A stretch of DNA of 63,873 nt from Flavobacteriales bacterium (GCA_022361195.1 JAKSBJ010000276.1:1-63873); one strand, 5' to 3'; shown: positions 17,146 to 27,072, counted from the stretch's first letter. Program-made: numbers and translations. The notes: generated by a model from the letters alone, not told the origin.

Positions 17146-17801
17146 AACGACAAATAAAAATTGCCATCGCAGAAGACCAGGCAATGTTCAGAGCCGGATT
17201 AGTAGAAGTGTTAAATGGACACAAGGATATTAAAGTAATTGCCGATGCCTCTGACGGAAGGGAACTGATTAACCAAATAAGAGGAAATGTTCCCGATTTG
17301 GTATTACTGGACTATAAAATGCCAGAATTAAATGGTTCGGACACGGCCAAACTATTGTCCAAAAAATACGAAGGCATTAAAATTTTGATGCTTTCTAACT
17401 ACGACGATGAAGAGTTTGTTTTAACCTCCCTGGCAAGTGGAGCTGTTGGTTATATTACCAAAGATGAAGATGCCGATGAAATTTTTAAGGCTATTGAAAG
17501 TACCATGAACATTGGTTACTACATGAATGACCGAACGTCTAAGCATTTGATCAAAAACCTCATGAATGCCGGACAAATTGTTCCAAAATTTGAAGCTGAG
17601 AAAGAGGAGTTAACTAAGGACGAAAAAGAGGTTATTCGTCTCATGAGTAAAGAATATACCACAAAAGAAATTTCAGAATTACTGCATAAAGGAGTTAGAA
17701 CCATTGATGGTTATAAAGCCAGTATTATGAAAAAGACAGGTGCCCGAAATGCTTGTGGTGTGATTATGTATGGCATTAAGAACGGAATTATCGAAGTATA
17801 A
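17142..17801 (+). CDS. NarL/FixJ-family response regulator
   Basis: A 219-residue regulator with a receiver domain (about 5-122; acidic pair E11/D12, phospho-acceptor D57 in VLLDYKMPE) and a LuxR-type helix-turn-helix (about 152-215; LTKDEKEVIRLMSKEYTTKEI and TIDGYKASIMKKTG). It is the cognate partner of the overlapping kinase (ATGA junction) and the last gene of the four-gene operon beginning at 15376. Targets are unknown. Confidence 0.95.
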   Translation: MKRQIKIAIAEDQAMFRAGLVEVLNGHKDIKVIADASDGRELINQIRGNVPDLVLLDYKMPELNGSDTAKLLSKKYEGIKILMLSNYDDEEFVLTSLASGAVGYITKDEDADEIFKAIESTMNIGYYMNDRTSKHLIKNLMNAGQIVPKFEAEKEELTKDEKEVIRLMSKEYTTKEISELLHKGVRTIDGYKASIMKKTGARNACGVIMYGIKNGIIEV

Positions 17802-17808
17802 ATTCCGG

Positions 17809-20800
17809 CTATTCGGTAATAACCACCTTTTTGTTCAGAATATATTCTCCATCTCCAAAACTAAAGGTATAAATGCCCGAACTAAATGTTTGTAAATCAA
17901 TTTTAGTCCCTTTTTCTTCCAAAATATCCTGTCTTCTTACCAATTGGCCTGAAGTTGAATAAATGGATAGTGTGAGAGCTTTTTCACTCTCAATTACCAA
18001 ATAGTCTGAAGCTGGATTTGGATAAATAAGCAGATTAAATGGAGCCGTCTCATCAATTCCCACATCACAATCTTCAATGGTCACTGTAATGGTATCGTAG
18101 GCGACACATCCCGAATCAGTAGTCGTAATCACACTAATTTCATAATCTCCCAGACTAGCCCAACTGTATTCCGTCATGGCCGTTTCTTCCGAATTATTCC
18201 AGAGAATCTCATCATTTTCTGCCACACCCACCTCAATGGTATCTCCTTCACATAGTTGACCGCTGGTTAAAAGAGTAATGGTAGCATCTGGTATTGGCAA
18301 TATCTCTACCCATCCCGTATCTGATGTAATGATGCATCCGTTGGTATCAGTTACATTCACCCAATAAGGTACATCTCCTGCCTCATCAAAACCGTAATAA
18401 AGATCAAGCGTATCAGTTCCGCCACTCACCCAATCATAAGCAACATATCCTGAGTCAGTCCAAATCTGAATGGTATCGTCATAGCACATGTACTCTTTAT
18501 CTCCAAAAACCGGAACAGGATCAGCCTCAAAAAACACCAAATTCAAAGTGTCTGATGCAGTAGAACAGCCATTGGTATCCACGGCATCCACATAATAAAC
18601 ATAGTCCCCAGGCACAAAATCTTCTGTGGTCACAAAATCGGTCGTTTCCAATGTCGACCAAACAATTGAGCTAAATGTTCCAGGATCAGTAATATAAATG
18701 GTATCCACCTTATTGTCACAGATCACATTGGTTTCACTGGTAATTTCAATGTCCGGGAAAATAGGATTACAAAACTTTGCTAAAAAAGTATCTCCAGTTC
18801 CTCCTGGATAAAGCTCCTCATCAGCACCTGGAGTTGTTAAGCCCGAATTACTAGCTGTGGTTCCAGAAATAACAATTTTTAAATCGGCATCTGAAACATC
18901 TACGTCTCTTGGTTCATCATGTGCAGGACCACCATAATAGGTTCCAAAACGATAATCTCCCGTACTATCAATAGAAATGACAAAACCATCATATAAACCT
19001 TCCCAACTATCATCATAGGCCGAAGGTTTTGCGATATCCTCACTACTCAGCGTCATTCCGGCAACAACCAAATTACTATCTGCTCCCATATCTACTGCAT
19101 AAGCGTAATCGGCTCCTTCACCTCCAATGTAAGTACCCCAAACCAAGGTTCCATTTGGTCTGAACTTGGCCAAAAACCCATCATCCAAACTCCCTTGCGT
19201 AGGCTGGTAAACATCTCCGTAGGCAATAGCGGTTGAACTGGAAGTAATTCCGGTCATATAAGCATACCCTTCACGGTCAACGGTTAAACCATAAGATTGG
19301 TCATTAGGAGCATCTCCATAATAAGTTCCCCATTGAAAATCACCATCTGTATCCCATTTGGCCAAAAAGGCATCGTTATAACCTCCAAAAGTAAGCTGAT
19401 GTGTACCTGGTGTTGCAATTCCAAAAGAAGATTGGGTTCCACCAGAAATATATACATTGGCGTCAGCGTCCAAACCAATTCCCCATCCTTCTTCCAATTG
19501 CTCTCCATAGTAAGTTGCCCAATCCAAAACTCCTAAATCATCAAATTTTGCAACATACGCATTTGATGCTCCACTAAATACCTCCTTATACATTCCGGCA
19601 GTAGCGATTAAAGTAGTACTATAAGTATGTCCTGTGATATAGGAGTTATTATCAGCATCAACAGCAATTACAGCTCCAAAATCGTGCTGATCTCCACCGT
19701 AATAAGTACTCCAAACTAAGACTCCCGCTCCAGTAAACTTTGCTACAATAACCTCATCGCCATTTACCTGAAATTCCTGATGAACTCCTGGTGTAGCCAT
19801 ATCGGCACTAAAGGTATTACCCGTAATAAAAATGTTGTTATCGTTTGAAATATCCAATCCGTAAACCCTGTCATAACCATCTCCTCCAAAGTAAGTTCCC
19901 CAAAGTTTATTTCCACTTTCGTCAAACTTCATAAGTGAAATATCAAAAACCCCATCAAAGGTTTCGTCATAAGCCCCAGAGGTAGCAATACTTGACGTAC
20001 TAGATGAAAAGCCTGATGAAACAACATGGTTATTGTTATCAATTCCAACAGCCTCCATAAACTCATTATTCGGACCTCCGGTGTAAGTTCCCCAAATAAT
20101 ATCCGGAATAGGGTCAATAATTAGTTCGTCCGTTACACTCAAATCTCCTTCTAATTCAAACTTCAATTTTCGCCCTTCAAGTACATAGTTCACTTCTACT
20201 TCTCGCTCAAGGCCATCAAAAGTTCGAATAAAACTCAGTGGAATTTCCTCAACCAATTCACCATTTTGCGTTTCGATATGTAATTGCTCATTGGCTAAAA
20301 AGACCTTTTGTCCACCTTTTATTTCCAATTCAATGTCTTCAATATCCGCTCCGGCTTTAAGAACAAAATTGTACTTAGGTCCAGTTTCAGTAGAAATGAA
20401 CTCCAAATCAATTTGATCATACAAATCAACATAGGTCACTTCTTCATAGGATAACACCTCATAAAAAGATCCAAGCGGATTAATATAATTAGTGTACGTT
20501 TTCAGGGGATCGTTTACTTGAATATCATTTGCCTCTCCACCAAAATAAAATTCAACCCTACTGTAATGAACTTGAAATGGCTTTTGAGAGGCCCAATCTT
20601 TATAAACACCTTTCCGAATACCCTCCGACCATTCATCCTCTACTTTTATTTCATAACTAAAGTGATCATCATAAAGTTGAACAGATAAGTTATTGGTGTT
20701 ACAAAGCGAGTGCAAATCGGGTAATGCATTTCCAAATTGATCATGGAATTGCCCCTGATTTATCGTAAAGCCTGAGCCCTGCCCAAAAGTAAAATTGGCA

Positions 20801-20844
20801 CAGAAACAAACTAAAATTATTCTGAACAGTTGGTTAAGTGTCAT
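17809..20844 (-). CDS. T9SS type A secreted protein with SBBP beta-propeller repeats
   Basis: A 1011-residue surface or secreted protein. The signal peptide ends TFGQ (about residue 22). The N-terminal domain (about 25-245) is of the kind that precedes SBBP repeats in Bacteroidota. About eight SBBP repeats follow (about 248-690), seen as recurring WGTYYGG, D.N.Y.TG.T.S and FLAKF phrases. Ig-like modules span about 700-930. The T9SS type A signal is at the end (about 937-1011; LLIYPNPASDYLVIES, GQLVRR, GIYTF, KKVVIT). It is transcribed divergently from the large type B protein. The cargo is probably adhesive or structural; no enzymatic motif was seen. Confidence 0.92.
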   Translation of the reverse strand: MTLNQLFRIILVCFCANFTFGQGSGFTINQGQFHDQFGNALPDLHSLCNTNNLSVQLYDDHFSYEIKVEDEWSEGIRKGVYKDWASQKPFQVHYSRVEFYFGGEANDIQVNDPLKTYTNYINPLGSFYEVLSYEEVTYVDLYDQIDLEFISTETGPKYNFVLKAGADIEDIELEIKGGQKVFLANEQLHIETQNGELVEEIPLSFIRTFDGLEREVEVNYVLEGRKLKFELEGDLSVTDELIIDPIPDIIWGTYTGGPNNEFMEAVGIDNNNHVVSSGFSSSTSSIATSGAYDETFDGVFDISLMKFDESGNKLWGTYFGGDGYDRVYGLDISNDNNIFITGNTFSADMATPGVHQEFQVNGDEVIVAKFTGAGVLVWSTYYGGDQHDFGAVIAVDADNNSYITGHTYSTTLIATAGMYKEVFSGASNAYVAKFDDLGVLDWATYYGEQLEEGWGIGLDADANVYISGGTQSSFGIATPGTHQLTFGGYNDAFLAKWDTDGDFQWGTYYGDAPNDQSYGLTVDREGYAYMTGITSSSTAIAYGDVYQPTQGSLDDGFLAKFRPNGTLVWGTYIGGEGADYAYAVDMGADSNLVVAGMTLSSEDIAKPSAYDDSWEGLYDGFVISIDSTGDYRFGTYYGGPAHDEPRDVDVSDADLKIVISGTTASNSGLTTPGADEELYPGGTGDTFLAKFCNPIFPDIEITSETNVICDNKVDTIYITDPGTFSSIVWSTLETTDFVTTEDFVPGDYVYYVDAVDTNGCSTASDTLNLVFFEADPVPVFGDKEYMCYDDTIQIWTDSGYVAYDWVSGGTDTLDLYYGFDEAGDVPYWVNVTDTNGCIITSDTGWVEILPIPDATITLLTSGQLCEGDTIEVGVAENDEILWNNSEETAMTEYSWASLGDYEISVITTTDSGCVAYDTITVTIEDCDVGIDETAPFNLLIYPNPASDYLVIESEKALTLSIYSTSGQLVRRQDILEEKGTKIDLQTFSSGIYTFSFGDGEYILNKKVVITE

Positions 20845-21046
20845 GAAATTAGTCGTAGAAAGGAAGTTCCTAAATATATGTTTAATACGTTTTTAGTGGG
20901 CGTAAAGTTGGCTGAAATTAAGAAAATTCTTCTTGCAGCATTCCAATAATCCCAATTATTTCTATTGCAAAACTTAAAAAGGCAACCCTGTCTCATTTTC
21001 AACGTCTTAAAGATGCGCGAACAAAAGTTAACTAAACCCTGTAAAA

Positions 21047-24000
21047 ATGTTAAATTACTTAAAACCCTTGGTTTTAGTGGGATTCCTGACCCTTCTTGCG
21101 AATCAAAACACTAAGGCCTGTACACCCTACTCACCACCCACTTTGCCCGGATCTGTAGTGGGGACTGATTTAATTATTACTGTTACAAGTAATACTTCTT
21201 GGGGATGTACTTATCATTATGAAGTAGAAATTGCATGCTTAACTGGAGCTTATACTGGAGTTCCCACTTTTCCGGCACCGGCAAGTGGAACTGCATCTGG
21301 TTATGGATCCAATTATCCCTCTCAAACTATTGACCTTTCGGGCTACTGTCCGGGAGATTATAAGTTAAGAGTACGAGAAAAATATACTGGTTATGGAGCT
21401 GCAGGACCATGGTCAGCCTGGTCTGCAGATTTTAACTTCACAGTTCCCGGACCGACTTTGACAGTTACGGCAGATGCCGATCCGACTTCGATTTGTTTTC
21501 CTGGAACATCAGATTTATCTGCAACGCCATCTGCAGCATGTGGTGCAGTGACTTATAGTTGGGATAATGGAGGTGGACCTGGGCAATTTGTGACAGTTTC
21601 TCCTACCGCAACAACAACTTATACCGTAACCGCTACAGATGCCACTTCATGTGTAACAGCTACTGCTTCGGTTACTGTGACAGCTGCCCCTACAGCTGTA
21701 GCCGGAACTGCAAGTATTGCTCCTTTATCTATTTGTGACGGAGAAACAACCACCCTGACACTTACTGGAGAAACCGGAACCATTCAATGGCAAAGTGGAC
21801 CAACTGCTGCGGGACCCTGGACTGATATTCCGGGTGCCACAACAAGTCCATATGTTGTTGGACCTTTAGGTTTAGGAGATGATTTATTCTTTCAGGCTGT
21901 TGTAACCTCTTGTGGAGACGAAATTTCAAATGTAGTTACAGTAACCGTAAACCCTAATCCTGTTATTACTGCTCCAGCAGATTTTGAGGTTTGTGACGGA
22001 ACGGTGGTTACCGTATCGGGTACCGGAGCTGTTTCTTATACATGGACTGGTGGAATTACCGATGGAGTTCCATTCACACCTCCAGTGGGGGTAAATACAT
22101 ACACCGTTACCGGAACCGATATTAATGGATGTCAGGGATCGGATGATATGGAAATCACTGTAAATGCATTACCAACTATTGATGCCGGTCCAGACCAAGT
22201 TATGTGTGATGACGGAACACTTGTTACATTAAGTGGATCAGGAGGTGTTTCATACACCTGGCCAGGAGCCATTTTGGATGGCGTCCCTTTTGCCCCATCA
22301 GTTGGAGCAACGACGTATACGGTGATTGGAACGGATGCCAACGGATGTCAAAATACTGATGATGTTACCGTAACTGTAAATCCAAACCCTATTATTACTG
22401 CTCCGGACGACTTTAGTATTTGTGAAGGAACAATTGTAACAGTTACAGGGGCTGGAGCTGTTTCTTACACATGGACTGGTGGAATTACAGACGGGGTTCC
22501 ATTTACACCACCTGTAGGAGTAACTTCTTATACTGTAACCGGAACAGATGCTAATGGATGCGAAGGATCAGACGATATGGTAATTACTGTAACCGCCCTT
22601 CCACCAATTGACGCCGGAGCCGATATCACTGTCTGTGATGGTGAATTAGTTACTCTGAGTGGATCGGGAGGTGTTTCATACACCTGGCCGGGTGGAGTTA
22701 CAGATGGAGTTCCATTTACACCGGGAGTTGGAGTAACAACTTATACGATGGTCGGAACAGATGCTGACGGATGTCAAAATACAGATGATATTACAGTAAC
22801 CGTAAATCCATTACCGGTAATAATTGCCGGACCGGATCAGATTGCCTGTGAAGGTGATGCTATTACCTTAAATGGTGCTGGTGGAGTTTCATACACCTGG
22901 AGTGGTGGAGTTACAGATGGCGTTCCTTTTATTCCAATGGTTGGAACTGCTACCTATACTGTTACGGGAACTGATATTAACGGATGTCAAAATGTTGATA
23001 ATTTAGATGTTACGATCAACCCACTCGATGATGCTTCCTTTACATATCCTTCGGGATTAACGCATTGTGTTACAGGACCAAATCCTACGACTGCAATTAG
23101 TGGAATTGCTGGAGGTACTTTCTCTTATGCTACAGTAAGTGGAGGGCCAACATTGGATATCAATCCGGCGAATGGAACTATCAACCTGGCCACGTCTGAC
23201 ATTGGAACATATGACATTACTTATTCTACCGCAGGAGGACCTTTATCTTTATGTCCTCAAACTTCAACCATTACCTTGGTTATAACCGATTCGCCAATTG
23301 CAGATTTCTTTATTGATGATTTTTGTGCCAATGTTGGTGATCCGGTTCCAACCTTTGCAGGTGGTGGAAGTGGTGGAATCTTTACATCCACTCCGGGATT
23401 GGTGATTGATCCTGTTACCGGAGAAATTGACTTAGATGCATCAACTCCGGGAACTTATACCGTAACCAATACGATTGATGTTCCAGGATGTGCTTTGGTT
23501 ACCTACGATGAGGACATGACTATTTTTGATGTCCCAACAGCTGTTATAACAGGATCAACAACCATTTGTGAAGGAGCAACTTTACCAGACTTGTCAGTTG
23601 ACGTTATTGGTGGTACAGGGCCATTTACGGTTAACTATACCTTGGACGGAGGATTTGAACCTTCATTAATTATTGCTGCTCCTCCAACTACAATTACCGA
23701 AGCAGATTTAGGTTTGTACGAATTGTCTAACATTTCAGATGCCAACGGATGTTTTGCCATGATTGATGATGAATCGGCTTTGATTGATGAATATCCGTTA
23801 CCTGTGATGGATGTATTCCCTGATCAGGAAGTATGTGAAGGGGACGATTTATATATGGGAAGCTTCTCTTCTTCTTATCCGGATGATTCGTATTCATGGA
23901 CCAACATTGGAGGAGATGATCTTGGATTTGGAATGGACGGATTTGGAGATATTGGAACTTTTACCGGACTAAATGAATCGGATGGAGATATGACCACTGC

Positions 24001-24871
24001 TATTGAGGTTACTCCAACTTCGGCTGAGGGCTGTATTGGTGATCCAATGCTGTTTAATGTTATTGTTCACCCACTTCCAATGCCATTTATGATTGCGGAT
24101 AAAGATTTAGGATGTGAACCTCTTTTAGTGAACTTTACAGATATCTCAGATGACCCAACAGTGGTATTCTGCGAGTGGGATTTCGGAGATGGTTCAATCG
24201 CCAATGCTTGCGGATCTGTTCCACATGAATTTTCAGAGCCTGGAACTTATGACGTAACCTTGACATTAACTACTGACTTTGGTTGTACAGACTATTTCAC
24301 TGAAGAAGATTTCATTACGGTGACACCATTACCTGAAGCTTCATTTAGCTTTAACCCACAAATCATCACTATTGAAAACACTGAAGTAGAATTCACTAAC
24401 CTCTCGTTTAATGCTGATTATTATGAGTGGAATTTTGGAGATGGAACGCCAATTAACGGTGAAGTAGATCCAACTCACGAATTTCCTGAAGCGCCAGGAG
24501 AGTACCTTGTAGGTTTAACGGCATATAACAATGGCGGTGAATGTTCGGACTATACAGAACAGCTTATTGTTGTACAAGACATCATCATTTTTTATGTTCC
24601 TAATGTATTTACTCCTGACGGGGATGAATACAACGAAGAATGGAAGCCTGTTTTCTTCTCAGGTTACGATATTTTCGATTTCCATTTAACCCTGTTTAAC
24701 CGTTGGGGAGAGGTTGTTTTTGAATCCTTTGATGCGTCTGTAGGTTGGGATGGAACTTACAGTAACCAAGGGTTAGTTGAAGATGGAACTTACGTTTGGC
24801 AAGTAGAGTTCAAAGAAACCATGTCTGATAAGCGTCACATCCATAGAGGACATGTTACTATGTTAAGATAA
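21047..24871 (+). CDS. T9SS type B / gliding-motility-associated C-terminal domain giant surface protein
   Basis: A 1274-residue exported protein. A short signal peptide (about 1-24) is followed by an FnIII-like region, then tandem Ig-like modules each built on SYTW..G..DGVPF.P.VG..TYTV.GTD.NGCQ (five copies, about 300-655). Further Ig-like units and two PKD domains follow (about 1010-1180; CEWDFGDGS, YEWNFGDGTP). The gliding-associated (CHU_C) C-terminal domain is at about 1185-1274 (VPNVFTPDGDEYNEEWKP, FNRWGEVVFES, DGTYVWQVEFKE), which is the type B T9SS signal. Probably a cell-surface adhesin. A strong terminator follows. Confidence 0.93.
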   Translation: MLNYLKPLVLVGFLTLLANQNTKACTPYSPPTLPGSVVGTDLIITVTSNTSWGCTYHYEVEIACLTGAYTGVPTFPAPASGTASGYGSNYPSQTIDLSGYCPGDYKLRVREKYTGYGAAGPWSAWSADFNFTVPGPTLTVTADADPTSICFPGTSDLSATPSAACGAVTYSWDNGGGPGQFVTVSPTATTTYTVTATDATSCVTATASVTVTAAPTAVAGTASIAPLSICDGETTTLTLTGETGTIQWQSGPTAAGPWTDIPGATTSPYVVGPLGLGDDLFFQAVVTSCGDEISNVVTVTVNPNPVITAPADFEVCDGTVVTVSGTGAVSYTWTGGITDGVPFTPPVGVNTYTVTGTDINGCQGSDDMEITVNALPTIDAGPDQVMCDDGTLVTLSGSGGVSYTWPGAILDGVPFAPSVGATTYTVIGTDANGCQNTDDVTVTVNPNPIITAPDDFSICEGTIVTVTGAGAVSYTWTGGITDGVPFTPPVGVTSYTVTGTDANGCEGSDDMVITVTALPPIDAGADITVCDGELVTLSGSGGVSYTWPGGVTDGVPFTPGVGVTTYTMVGTDADGCQNTDDITVTVNPLPVIIAGPDQIACEGDAITLNGAGGVSYTWSGGVTDGVPFIPMVGTATYTVTGTDINGCQNVDNLDVTINPLDDASFTYPSGLTHCVTGPNPTTAISGIAGGTFSYATVSGGPTLDINPANGTINLATSDIGTYDITYSTAGGPLSLCPQTSTITLVITDSPIADFFIDDFCANVGDPVPTFAGGGSGGIFTSTPGLVIDPVTGEIDLDASTPGTYTVTNTIDVPGCALVTYDEDMTIFDVPTAVITGSTTICEGATLPDLSVDVIGGTGPFTVNYTLDGGFEPSLIIAAPPTTITEADLGLYELSNISDANGCFAMIDDESALIDEYPLPVMDVFPDQEVCEGDDLYMGSFSSSYPDDSYSWTNIGGDDLGFGMDGFGDIGTFTGLNESDGDMTTAIEVTPTSAEGCIGDPMLFNVIVHPLPMPFMIADKDLGCEPLLVNFTDISDDPTVVFCEWDFGDGSIANACGSVPHEFSEPGTYDVTLTLTTDFGCTDYFTEEDFITVTPLPEASFSFNPQIITIENTEVEFTNLSFNADYYEWNFGDGTPINGEVDPTHEFPEAPGEYLVGLTAYNNGGECSDYTEQLIVVQDIIIFYVPNVFTPDGDEYNEEWKPVFFSGYDIFDFHLTLFNRWGEVVFESFDASVGWDGTYSNQGLVEDGTYVWQVEFKETMSDKRHIHRGHVTMLR
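21955..23025 (+). repeat. Five tandem 213-216-base coding repeats
   Basis: The anchor GTTTC(T/A)TA(C/T)ACxTGG recurs at about 22031, 22247, 22460, 22673 and 22886. The spacing is 216, then 213, 213 and 213 bases (72/71 codons). Each unit encodes one Ig-like module. Units 1 and 3 (ACATGGACTGGTGG) are most alike, and units 2 and 4 (ACCTGGCC) are alike, suggesting duplication of a two-module block. Confidence 0.85.
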
Positions 24872-24888
24872 TACCTCACACCTGATAT

Positions 24889-24926
24889 ATAAAAAACCCA
24901 CTCTTTTACAGGGTGGGTTTTTTCTT
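24889..24926 (+). terminator. Intrinsic terminator after the giant T9SS type B gene
   Basis: The arms AAAAAACCCAC (24891-24901) and GTGGGTTTTTT (24913-24923) form an 11-base-pair stem with an 11-base loop, continuing into a T-rich tail. Confidence 0.9.
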
Positions 24927-25000
24927 TATTTTAACTGTTTTAAGATTGATAATCTAATAATTTTTTCTTATTTTGACTACGTCAACCCAAACGTATTTAA

Positions 25001-25666
25001 ATGAATAGTAATCTCCGGCTATTAATTGTCGATGATCATAACTTGGTATGTAATGGTATCAAGTTTATCCTTACAGAATCAGAAATCAGCACCTACATTG
25101 AACGAATAGATACCGCTTATGGCGGTGAAGAAGGAATTAGCAAAGCTATTGCTTTTGACTATGATCTTATTTTGATGGATGTTGAAATGCCTGAAGTAAA
25201 CGGAATCAAAGCCACTAGTAAAATCATGATTGAAAAGCCCGAAAGCAAAATTCTGGCTATTTCCATGTACGGTGACATGGAACGTGTCAACGGAATGCTT
25301 AATTCTGGCGCCTTAGGCTATGTATTAAAAGACACTGGTGTAGAACGATTGATAAAAGCGATAAAAGCCGTCTCAGAAGGCAAACGCTTTTTCAGTAATC
25401 AGGTAGCTTTAAAACTTATTGAGGCTGGTGTGGAAGATTTAGAAAACCCCAATTCTAAAGGAGAAGTAGAGGATATCAACCTCACCCGTCGAGAGCGGCA
25501 AATCTTAACCCTGATTTTTCGTGAAAACACCAATGCTGAAATTGGAATTGAACTGGGAGTGAGTAAACGAACTGTAGATGCTCATCGCCTTAACATCCTA
25601 AAAAAGTTGGGGGTTAAAAATACTGCAGGACTCATCAAATATGCAGTCAGAAAAGGGTATAAGTAA
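25001..25666 (+). CDS. NarL/FixJ-family response regulator (orphan)
   Basis: A 221-residue regulator with a receiver domain (about 5-125; D11/D12, phospho-acceptor D60 in LILMDVEMPEVNG) and a LuxR-type helix-turn-helix (about 155-218; LTRRERQILTLIFRENTNAEIG, VSKRTVDAHRLNILKKLGVKN). No kinase gene adjoins it, so the partner is elsewhere. It is isolated from the upstream adhesin by a terminator. Confidence 0.93.
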   Translation: MNSNLRLLIVDDHNLVCNGIKFILTESEISTYIERIDTAYGGEEGISKAIAFDYDLILMDVEMPEVNGIKATSKIMIEKPESKILAISMYGDMERVNGMLNSGALGYVLKDTGVERLIKAIKAVSEGKRFFSNQVALKLIEAGVEDLENPNSKGEVEDINLTRRERQILTLIFRENTNAEIGIELGVSKRTVDAHRLNILKKLGVKNTAGLIKYAVRKGYK

Positions 25667-25734
25667 TTATTTTCTTGTTTCCGTTTTTTCCTGATTTCTT
25701 AATCCAGTTTAAGATTCTGCTGATCAATATTTGT

Positions 25735-25742
25735 CATCTTTG
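25735..25742 (+). promoter_or_regulatory. Possible -7 promoter element for the YceI gene
   Basis: CATCTTTG followed by TAC differs from TAnnTTTG only at its first base, and sits 20 bases before the ATG. No clear -33 element was found. Confidence 0.35.
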
Positions 25743-25762
25743 TACCTAGAAAAAGAAAGAAT

Positions 25763-26428
25763 ATGAAAAAGATCATAATTGGAGTAGTTGTTTTAGCGGC
25801 AATTGGAGCAGGAGTTTATTATTTCGCCCTTTCGGGAGAATATGAAAGTGACCTTGAAAAAAGTGCTTTAACCACTACAGTAGATACAACAGGAAGTGCA
25901 GAAGACCTCCCTCCTTCTATTGACCAATTGGAAGGACTTTATGCCGTAAATTCTGAAAAAGGGAATGCAGAGGTTATTTTTGAAATTGATGGCTTAAAGA
26001 ATACCAAAGGAGCCTTTGAGCAGTTTACCGTTGACTTTAATATTGATGATAACTTTGAAAACTCAGCTTTGGAAATTGTCTTTCAAGTAAGCTCAATCAA
26101 TACGGAAAATAGCACACGTGATGAACATTTGATGGATGTTGATTTCTTTAATGAATCAGCTCACCCAACCATGAAATATATGGCCAATCGAATTACCTAC
26201 GAAAACAATGAATATACCGCACAAGGAGATTTAACCTTAGTGGGAGAAACCAACAACTTGGCTTTTCCTTTTAAACACTTAGGAGGAGGAACCAATGATG
26301 CCGGAGAGAACTTTGAGGCCTTTGAAGGGGGATTTGAATTTGACCGTACTCAATACGGAATGCAAGAAGAAGGAGGTGTTGGAAATATCGTTACCATTAC
26401 CTTTTACGCAGAGCTAGTAAAGTCCTAA
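25763..26428 (+). CDS. YceI-family protein, membrane-anchored
   Basis: A 221-residue protein with an N-terminal hydrophobic anchor (about 3-25) that may remain uncleaved, then a YceI lipocalin-like domain (about 60-220). VDFNIDDNFENSALEIVFQVSSINTEN, DEHLMDVDFFNESAHPTMKY, and GDLTLVGETNNLAFPFK are family hallmarks. YceI proteins bind isoprenoid or other amphiphilic molecules in the periplasm. A near-consensus TAnnTTTG box (CATCTTTG, 25735-25742) lies about 20 bases upstream of the ATG. Confidence 0.9.
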   Translation: MKKIIIGVVVLAAIGAGVYYFALSGEYESDLEKSALTTTVDTTGSAEDLPPSIDQLEGLYAVNSEKGNAEVIFEIDGLKNTKGAFEQFTVDFNIDDNFENSALEIVFQVSSINTENSTRDEHLMDVDFFNESAHPTMKYMANRITYENNEYTAQGDLTLVGETNNLAFPFKHLGGGTNDAGENFEAFEGGFEFDRTQYGMQEEGGVGNIVTITFYAELVKS

Positions 26429-26456
26429 ATTGCTGAGGGATAAGCATTCATTTTTT

Positions 26457-26475
26457 CATGTATATTTGATACATG
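26457..26475. repeat. Inverted repeat covering a -7 box and the start codon
   Basis: CATGTAT (26457-26463) and ATACATG (26469-26475) are perfect inverted arms around ATTTG. The repeat contains TATATTTG (26461-26468, a TAnnTTTG match) and ends in the ATG of the 198-residue gene at 26473. It could be an operator or an mRNA hairpin sequestering the start, or chance. Confidence 0.35.
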
Positions 26476-27069
26476 CTTGTCCCCTTTGTTATTCTTGCCG
26501 TTTTTTTGGTTGTATTACTATTTGTTCTTGGAGTACGTCGAAAAAAATATGCTAAAAAGGACATTCACTTCGGATATTTAAAAGAGCAGTATAAGTTCGA
26601 TCTTTATAAGCAAAACTCAGGCGCCTTTGGCCCCAAAGTATATTCCTTAAAAGGGAGTTTTGAAGGAACAGATGTTGAGGTAAAGGAACAAGTTAAACGT
26701 TCTTATCGGAATTCTGTTTGTTATACCCATATAACACTACCTGCCCATTTTGACTTTGAGTTTTTAATTGGAAAGGAGAACTTCATTAGTTTAATATGGC
26801 GGGCTGTTGGTTTTAAAGATATTGAGTTTAATGACCATCAACTTGATCGGGAATACCTCTTTAAATCTAATAATGAAGAAGCTTTTAGAGAATTGATTAA
26901 TCATGATATTTTAAATGAACTCAACCGAATTGGCTCTATCTTCAAGGGCCAATTGGAATGTAAAGACGGAGAATTAACGTATAGTTTCCGAGGAGAAATT
27001 ATCTCCGAAGAGGTTCGCCAAAATGTTGAGGAACTTGTTTCTTTCATGATTAAAATCCTAAGCCGATAA
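26473..27069 (+). CDS. Hypothetical membrane-anchored protein
   Basis: A 198-residue protein with one N-terminal membrane segment (about 2-21) followed by RRKKYAKK, so the remainder is cytoplasmic by the positive-inside rule. The rest is a mixed alpha/beta domain without a recognised motif. It is followed after three bases by the fatty-acid transporter gene, so the two probably share a transcript. The start overlaps an inverted repeat. Function unknown. Confidence 0.75.
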   Translation: MLVPFVILAVFLVVLLFVLGVRRKKYAKKDIHFGYLKEQYKFDLYKQNSGAFGPKVYSLKGSFEGTDVEVKEQVKRSYRNSVCYTHITLPAHFDFEFLIGKENFISLIWRAVGFKDIEFNDHQLDREYLFKSNNEEAFRELINHDILNELNRIGSIFKGQLECKDGELTYSFRGEIISEEVRQNVEELVSFMIKILSR

Positions 27070-27072
27070 GCT

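Noticed and set aside
21955..23025. Possible CRISPR array
   Set aside because: The repeat spacing is 213-216 bases within a coding frame encoding Ig-like modules, not short repeats with spacers.
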